Shown: piece after piece, positions 58,712 to 64,000 of the stretch
How positions within the stretch are numbered: the first letter of the stretch is position 1
Layout: each line of letters starts with the position of its first letter
Assembly: GCF_030687715.1 (NCBI RefSeq)
Contig: NZ_CP117445.1
Location: 561,501 to 625,500, forward strand
Direction: 5' to 3'
Length of the DNA: 64,000 nucleotides
From: Pseudomonas sp. FP2196
GTDB taxonomy: Bacteria > Pseudomonadota > Gammaproteobacteria > Pseudomonadales > Pseudomonadaceae
Translations under genes and position numbers: made by a program
The notes under the pieces: model-generated
Databases searched by the model: none
Seen by the model: the letters and a program-made list of their open reading frames with translations, nothing else
What the model was told of the DNA's origin: nothing

Positions 58712-61321
58712 TCACGCCACCAGACTGAATATTTTTGCAGCTGTTTTGCGATCAAAAGATTCACGCCAGATGGCGACGTGAGGCAGTCCGGCTTGTGCAT
58801 CCCGGCGCTGGGCCTCAATGCCCCGTCCACCCTGTTCGAGGGTTTTGAGATGAGCTCCCCCGACGTTCTTGAAGTTCAGCGCGGTGCTGTCTCGCCGGTC
58901 ATATTTGAAGTGGGCTTCCCATAACGCCGCATCACCGGAACGGTCGTTGATCTGGTAAACGTCCAGGTAGTATTTTTCATTGCCCTTGCCGAGCAGCTTG
59001 CGCTCAACGGTTCTGGTCACCGTGAGTTCGCTGTGATCGAGCAGGTAATTGAGCCGCAAGATGTCCAGTACGTCCGGATTCTTGTACATCCGCAGCAGAA
59101 CGTTTTTGCCTACTGCGTTCAATGACTCGCCAGCGGATTGCAAGCGTGCAATCAGTTCGAGGGTCTCGGTATCCTCGGCAGCGGTTTCGTGATTTTTCAA
59201 CAGCCTTGCCTGGTCGTGCAGCAGATCGGCTTGCTTGTCCAGAAACTCGAGTATTTCCGTTGGGTTGGTCTTTTGCGCTTCCTTGACCTTTGCTTCGGCA
59301 AGCCGTGCTCCAACCCCGGCGAGTAACTGGTTGGCGTCGTCGATGAGTTGTGACCTCGGTATGCCAGAAACGAGCGGGCGAACGGGCCGCCACGCGCCTT
59401 GCCTTTTCTCATAGTGCTGGGGGGCAGCGTTGGGACTGAAAAGGTCGGCAACCTTAAGCGTGACATTGCCATCCGGCGCGATTTCCTTCTCCCCCATCAA
59501 AATCCGATCAGTACCGTGTTGACGGGTCCGGAACATTTTCTTCGGGGCGGGGGGCAGTTCTGCATCCGCATTGACGGGCTGCTGTGGCACAAAATCGAAA
59601 TCAATATCCTGATCGAGATTGGGCAATTCGGTGTCATGGCCGAAGGTGTCGTAGATGTCGCTCAGTTTTTTGTCGATTCTCTTCTCGAATGGATCGACCA
59701 GAGCGATGATTTCCTTGATGTACTCCGCCTTGTCGGGAGACGCGGTGTTCAACTGCGACTCGAACCGACCTTTCTCGTCGCGTATCTGATCGACGGCCAA
59801 TAACAACGCTATCGGATTATCTTGTATGCGGTCATTTTTAAAATTTTCGATAAACATTTGGATAGCCCGCATCGACTGCATGCCTGTTTCTGGCGGACTC
59901 TCGGGGTTGTCAGATAGCAGGCGCAAAAAAAGCGCCAGCTTGTTGTAGTTGATCTGATCGGCTCCGGGAACATTTCGGCTGATTTCAGTCAGTTCAAATG
60001 CGTCACCGGGGGATGCTTTTTTTATCTGTTCGATCACTGCCTGTCGGTCGTCGAGCAGCTTGAGCTTCTTGTTCAGGTGGGCAATGGTTTTCTTGCAGTT
60101 CTCAACGGTATTCCCCGTTACCGTAGGCATGACCCTGAAGTCCATGATCGCCATGACCTTATTGAAATAATCCACCCTTTCCATCTGGAAGGTGTGGAGT
60201 TCTTCCTTGTATCGCCCGCCGGCTTTCAAGTGGATCAGCCAGTCCTTGTTGTCGATGAGCGACTGGACAAAGTCAGTCTGCATTTTGATGTGCTTGAGTG
60301 CATGCACTTCAATCTTGATCAGCGCCACGGTCTTCTGCGCACTGCCTTCTGGCTGGAGTCTGGTTTCATTCCAGAGGGCGGCATACTGGTTGTTTGACTG
60401 GTTCAGGAGCGCGTGAGCATTCGCTATGGGCTCATATCTTTGCAGCAGTAGCGCTTTGGTGACTTGCGCCGATTCGTTGCGCCGCATGCCTCCCGCGAGA
60501 CCGACGACGATCGCTACCCAGTTGTTTCTCTCGTCTCGCGCAATGGCGAGGGTTTCGCCGCTGCGGCTGGTGCGCAAGATGTTCATGCTGTCGGTGGCAA
60601 CGGGATCCTTGGGGTTTACGATGCGCCAAACCTTGTGTGCCGGGCTTGAGGCATCAAGGTCATGCATCACCTGATAGGCATGGTTACCGATGACTACATA
60701 GCGCTTGCCATCATGAGCAAACACACCGTCGCTGCCAGGTTCGACTGCGCCGAAATCCAGATCCGTGCGAAAGATCTTCAGGCGGCTGTCGGTCAACGGA
60801 CGGGTGACCGGCTGGAAGTGTTCCAGCGTGTGCCAAAAACCGCTGTCGGTATCGCGCAGCAGCACTGGCCCTGTGGCGTTCAGTTCGCTCGGTAGCCTGG
60901 CCCGATGCAACCCGCTATCCGGATCCGTCTCGATCAGCGCAACGCCACCACCCGCCAGTTCAACGTATCGGCGTCCCTTGTGTGTCCGGAAACCATCGGC
61001 GTCAACGTCGGGCAACGTCGCAGGCATAGCGAGGCGAAAATATTCCAGCGGCAGGTTGGTCGGCGTCGGTAACTCAACGGTTGTCGTGGTCTGGATAGTC
61101 TCGCGAATCGTCAGTTTTGGCGCTGGCAGGATTGCATCGAGATCGACGTCGTCGGTTGTTCTGCCCGGTCGGCGCGTATGTCCATCCGAGTGGGAAATTG
61201 GCGCGTCAATGTCGACACGCGATGAGCTATCGCGAAACGACGTGTCGACGTCCGGCGTTCGATTCGGGTGAGTATGGACGTCAACTGTGACGGTGCTTCG
61301 GGTCGGTGGTTTTACGGGCAT
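58712..61321 (-). CDS. effector-like protein of unknown function, paralogue of the 61666-63960 gene
   Basis: 869 aa, cytosolic by composition. N-terminal tag MPVKPPTRSTVTVDVHTH and Thr/Pro-rich linker; N-terminal domain (91-281) closely parallel to the NEL protein ('DLDAIL.AP', 'GPVLLRD', 'RRNE' versus 'RRGDQE'); helical centre (285-570); a 'DIDFDFVP...KKMFRTRQHG' module (about 572-645); C-terminal conserved domain (742-869) with 'YYLDVYQINDR', 'HFKYDRRDSTALNF' and 'QRRDAQAG'. Start ATG 61321 with AGGAAG upstream; the longer frame from 61342 is rejected. Some stretches are AT-rich for this genome (for example 59811-59850). The family resembles large Pseudomonas toxin-like proteins, but I recognise no catalytic motif. 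Confidence 0.75.
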   Translation of the reverse strand: MPVKPPTRSTVTVDVHTHPNRTPDVDTSFRDSSSRVDIDAPISHSDGHTRRPGRTTDDVDLDAILPAPKLTIRETIQTTTTVELPTPTNLPLEYFRLAMPATLPDVDADGFRTHKGRRYVELAGGGVALIETDPDSGLHRARLPSELNATGPVLLRDTDSGFWHTLEHFQPVTRPLTDSRLKIFRTDLDFGAVEPGSDGVFAHDGKRYVVIGNHAYQVMHDLDASSPAHKVWRIVNPKDPVATDSMNILRTSRSGETLAIARDERNNWVAIVVGLAGGMRRNESAQVTKALLLQRYEPIANAHALLNQSNNQYAALWNETRLQPEGSAQKTVALIKIEVHALKHIKMQTDFVQSLIDNKDWLIHLKAGGRYKEELHTFQMERVDYFNKVMAIMDFRVMPTVTGNTVENCKKTIAHLNKKLKLLDDRQAVIEQIKKASPGDAFELTEISRNVPGADQINYNKLALFLRLLSDNPESPPETGMQSMRAIQMFIENFKNDRIQDNPIALLLAVDQIRDEKGRFESQLNTASPDKAEYIKEIIALVDPFEKRIDKKLSDIYDTFGHDTELPNLDQDIDFDFVPQQPVNADAELPPAPKKMFRTRQHGTDRILMGEKEIAPDGNVTLKVADLFSPNAAPQHYEKRQGAWRPVRPLVSGIPRSQLIDDANQLLAGVGARLAEAKVKEAQKTNPTEILEFLDKQADLLHDQARLLKNHETAAEDTETLELIARLQSAGESLNAVGKNVLLRMYKNPDVLDILRLNYLLDHSELTVTRTVERKLLGKGNEKYYLDVYQINDRSGDAALWEAHFKYDRRDSTALNFKNVGGAHLKTLEQGGRGIEAQRRDAQAGLPHVAIWRESFDRKTAAKIFSLVA

Positions 61322-61342
61322 TCTGTCTCTTCCTTGAGTCAT

Positions 61343-61410
61343 GCTGTATCAGTTCAGTTGTTTTTCTTGGGCCAAAGCCAGGCGCGGGCCTGATCGCATT
61401 CAGGCCGGCC
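61343..61410. other. short spacer between the N-terminal relic and the 869-aa gene
   Basis: Contains GGCCTGA/TCAGGCC (a 7-bp hairpin around 61389-61408) and nothing else I can name. Confidence 0.4.
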
Positions 61411-61590
61411 TCATCGATGCGTGTGTCGGGCCGCAATGGATGTTGTATCGGTATCGCCGTTGCAGATTGCAGATTGCGGATCGACGGACGTCAACGTGTC
61501 ACGTCGCGCTGCCGGCCCGACCGCTGGAACGCCGGGACGGGTGTGGATATCGACAGCGAGGGTGCCTTTGAAAGGCAGTTTCGGTGACAT
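61411..61590 (-). pseudogene. N-terminal relic of a fourth member of the effector-like family
   Basis: A 59-codon frame begins MSPKLPFKGTLAVDIHTR, nearly the same as the neighbours' first 18 residues (MSPKLPAKGSVTRGAHTR, MPVKPPTRSTVTVDVHTH, MATKTPMRGTATVDVHTR). Its leader also repeats that of the 61666-63960 gene: TGACAC, then CCTTCAAGGATGAA, then ATGTCACC. After the tag the sequence loses resemblance and stops at 61411, with no N-terminal domain. It is either the stump left by deletion of a full gene or a small tag-only protein; the intact ribosome binding site means it could still be translated. Confidence 0.7.
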
Positions 61591-61665
61591 GGTTTCATCC
61601 TTGAAGGTGTGTCATTTCGGCAGCCGTCAACCCTGGCTGAGGGAGCCGAACGGGTTGCGCGAGCG

Positions 61666-63960
61666 TTATCGCGGCGTGTCTGTGAGTGCATCGCGCTCAA
61701 GCGTTTTGGCCGCAAGATCGAATATTTTCTGTGCGGTTTTGCCGTCGATGGTTGCTCGCCAGATCGGCACGTGCTCCCGTCCGGCCTGTGCATCCCGACG
61801 CTGGGACGTAATGCCCAGCGAGCTTTGCTCAACGGTCTTGAGGTGACCGCCTTTCACCATGAAATTCAGCGCAGCGCTGTCCTTTTTTTCGTATTTGAAA
61901 TGGACGTGCCACAGAGGCTCGGTGGTGTGTTTGTCATTCAGCGAATAGATATCGAGAAAGTATTTATCCTGGCCCTTGCCTCGTTCCAGCCGCGTCTGGT
62001 TCACCTTGCTGACACTCAGGTGTCCCTGACTGAGTAGATAGGCCACACGGTCGACGCTTAAAAAAGAGGTGTCTTTGTAGAGTGCGATGCGAATCTTTTC
62101 GCCTTCGTTGCGCAGGCGCCCGCTGTCGTGCTCGAGGCGCTGGACGAGCGGGGCGATATCGATGGTGGCCGGATTCGGTGCCCGTTCGATCTGTTGACGA
62201 AGCTCATCGAGGTCTTCGGCCTTGCCCTGCAGAAACTCGACTATGTTGGTGGCGTTGCGTTTTGCTGTCTCGTCTTGCCGAGCCTTGTTCAGATGTGAAT
62301 CCGACAGTTCCAGAAGTCGTTGGGCCTGGACGGTCAGCGTCGACAGCTGTTTTTCCTGTATCTCAACCTTTCGGTGCCATTCACCTTCCCGGCGCTCATA
62401 GGTTTGCAAGACTTCTGTGGGGTTGTGCGGGTCCATGACATCAATCACCTCTTCGCCGTGGGCGGTGCGACGAGACTGTCCGGTCCGGATCTTGTAAACG
62501 CCATGATGTTTGCTGCGGAACATCTTTCGCGATGGCTGTGCAGACTGGGTCGTGACCTGCGCCGGAATGAAGTCGAAGTCAATCGGCTGATCCTGTGAAG
62601 GAAGGGATAACGTTCGCTCCAGATCCTGGTGATAAAGCTCGATGCGCTGTTCGAGGGTATTTTCGAAAGCCTCAATGGCGTCGGTTATTTCTCGTCGGGA
62701 GGTGTCCGGGACGGAGGCCGATGGCAACGGCATCTCTTCGTACGATGCCCTGATGGCTGCGCATTGGTCGATCAGGCAGCTCAATACGGGAATGCGCGCA
62801 CCCTCCGGGATACTTTCGATATTGCCGAAGGTGCGCGTTGTTTCTGAAAACGCACGCGACAACACGATGAATTGCGCGGCGTCGGGTACCGGTTCGCTGG
62901 CCAGCAAGTAGCTTTTGGCGTAAATCCAGTTGGCAGTGTCTGTATGGATTTTTACCGGGTCGTAGCCCAGTTCGACCAGTTCGACTTTCAAGTGGGGCGA
63001 TCGGCTGAGTATGTCGTCGACAATGAGTTGGCACTTTCGCAGGTTCGCCAATTTGCCTTTCAAATACCCGGCCATCGAGCGATGAGCTTCCAGGGGGCGG
63101 CCAAGGAAGGAAGATATGTCGATAGATTTACGCAGATCACCGGCCTCCAGAACATCGATATAGACTTCGACCTGCCGTTTCTGAACGCCTACCAGCTCTG
63201 TTTCGTATGAGAAGCGCCCTTTGTACAAGAGGAGTGACGCCTGGTTCGTGACGTAGAAGTTCACGGCCTTTTCCAGGGTCGCCAGTTGCTTTTGACTCTG
63301 GATTTCGAATCTGACCAAGGCGTTTTTTTCACCTTCCTGCCCTGCCAATGCATGCCAGGCGCTCCGTTGTTCGTTAGTCAGCTTCACCGCCTCTGTAATC
63401 GAAACGATATGGGTGTCCATCTCCTGATTGATCGCCTCGATTGTACGCAGTGGCAGTGAGCCTGGTGATTCCTCAAGCGGATGCCACAGCTTGCTGTCGT
63501 GGTCGCGCACCAGCACTGGGCCCAATAGCCGTTCGCTCATCGATTTTGCCCGATACAGGCCCATTGTCGGATCGATCACCACCTGCACACGGTGGCCGCC
63601 TGGCACATCGACGTAGCGGCGTGCGCGCAGGCTTCTGAAGCCCAGCGCATCGACATCGGGAAGGCTGACTTCGACAGGTATCCAATAGTGCTCCAGAGAC
63701 CGCTGCCCAGACGAGGACGCTCCGCCGGAGGCCGACGGTATCGAGTGAGTCGTGGCCGGAGGGGGTGTGACGCCCTCGTGGGGAGGCTCACTTTGGGTTC
63801 TGCTCGATCCCGGAGCATCTTGTCTCGTCGGGGTGCTCGATGGGCCGGCATCCACGCGCGGGGGCATCGCGGGTTGCTGCGTATCGGAATCCGCTGATGG
63901 CGCGTGGCGTGTATGAGCACCGCGGGTGACAGAGCCTTTGGCAGGTAATTTTGGTGACAT
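61666..63960 (-). CDS. effector-like protein of unknown function, paralogue of the 58712-61321 gene
   Basis: 764 aa, no signal peptide. Tag MSPKLPAKGSVTRGAHTR and Ser/Pro/Thr-rich linker (to about 85); a shortened N-terminal domain (88-162) holding 'LEHYWIPVEVSLPDVDALGF' and 'GPVLVRDHDSKLWHPLEE' but lacking the second half found in the other two proteins; helical centre; 'PIDFDFIP...RKMFRSKHHG' module (about 459-532); C-terminal domain (624-755) with 'KYFLDIYSLND', 'HFKYEKKDSAALNF' and 'QRRDAQAG'. ATG 63960 has AAGGA upstream. First in the transcriptional order of the cluster; its promoter lies beyond the window edge. Function unknown. Confidence 0.75.
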   Translation of the reverse strand: MSPKLPAKGSVTRGAHTRHAPSADSDTQQPAMPPRVDAGPSSTPTRQDAPGSSRTQSEPPHEGVTPPPATTHSIPSASGGASSSGQRSLEHYWIPVEVSLPDVDALGFRSLRARRYVDVPGGHRVQVVIDPTMGLYRAKSMSERLLGPVLVRDHDSKLWHPLEESPGSLPLRTIEAINQEMDTHIVSITEAVKLTNEQRSAWHALAGQEGEKNALVRFEIQSQKQLATLEKAVNFYVTNQASLLLYKGRFSYETELVGVQKRQVEVYIDVLEAGDLRKSIDISSFLGRPLEAHRSMAGYLKGKLANLRKCQLIVDDILSRSPHLKVELVELGYDPVKIHTDTANWIYAKSYLLASEPVPDAAQFIVLSRAFSETTRTFGNIESIPEGARIPVLSCLIDQCAAIRASYEEMPLPSASVPDTSRREITDAIEAFENTLEQRIELYHQDLERTLSLPSQDQPIDFDFIPAQVTTQSAQPSRKMFRSKHHGVYKIRTGQSRRTAHGEEVIDVMDPHNPTEVLQTYERREGEWHRKVEIQEKQLSTLTVQAQRLLELSDSHLNKARQDETAKRNATNIVEFLQGKAEDLDELRQQIERAPNPATIDIAPLVQRLEHDSGRLRNEGEKIRIALYKDTSFLSVDRVAYLLSQGHLSVSKVNQTRLERGKGQDKYFLDIYSLNDKHTTEPLWHVHFKYEKKDSAALNFMVKGGHLKTVEQSSLGITSQRRDAQAGREHVPIWRATIDGKTAQKIFDLAAKTLERDALTDTPR

Positions 63961-64000
63961 TTCTTCATCCTTGAAGGGGTGTCACATCAGCTATCGCAAA

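Overview
The window is chromosomal DNA of a Pseudomonas, most likely the P. fluorescens group. The evidence is high GC with GC-rich third codon positions, many palindromic REP elements of the kind found in this group, and a gene order I recognise from memory as the Pseudomonas thiC-to-dnaB block (PAO1 PA4973 down to PA4931). No database search was possible. Family names rest on motifs read in the translations.

Layout. (1) 0.1-4.2 kb: thiamin pyrimidine synthesis (thiC) and a probable pyrimidine transporter (cytX), converging with a small lipoprotein gene. (2) 4.4-13.8 kb: nudF, yqiB, cpdA, yqiA, parE, two envelope genes, parC and a PqiC-like lipoprotein. This joins nucleotide and cAMP hydrolysis to both topoisomerase IV subunits. 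(3) 14-22 kb: ahpA/ytjB-like gene, serB, a PilZ-like gene, psd, rhdA and an HDOD gene. (4) 22.4-26.2 kb: flagellar stator genes motAB behind a near-consensus sigma-28 promoter, then rsgA and orn. (5) 26.4-41 kb: TRIC channel, queG, then the packed run nnrD-tsaE-amiB-mutL-miaA-hfq-hflX-hflK-hflC-hisZ-purA. (6) 41-45.8 kb: a chemoreceptor and a two-gene ferric-type ABC importer with a Fur-box-like site, apparently inserted between purA and the tRNAs. (7) 46-53.9 kb: two identical tRNA-Leu(CAG) genes with matching promoters, rnr-rlmB, the ribosomal operon rpsF-rpsR-(DUF2232)-rplI, and dnaB. The rpsF leader can fold its own Shine-Dalgarno sequence into a stem.

(8) 53.9-64 kb is the accessory end. 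Three large minus-strand genes (1560, 869 and 764 aa) lie head to tail next to dnaB. All begin with the same short N-terminal motif and an Ala/Pro/Ser/Thr-rich linker, then a shared N-terminal domain. The 1560-aa protein carries three copies of a roughly 300-residue linker-plus-leucine-rich-repeat unit. It ends in a NEL-type E3 ubiquitin ligase domain with a Cys-Cys-Asp catalytic motif at residues 1333-1335. The other two are paralogues with a conserved C-terminal domain I cannot assign. A 59-codon fragment at 61411-61590 repeats the same leader, ribosome binding site and N-terminal motif, and looks like the relic of a fourth family member. This looks like an expanding family of effectors or toxins aimed at eukaryotic hosts, and is the most interesting part of the window.

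REP-type inverted repeats sit between many core genes, and a 207-bp element with perfect 13-bp terminal inverted repeats lies at 13917-14123. No rRNA genes, CRISPR arrays, transposase genes or prophage genes were seen.
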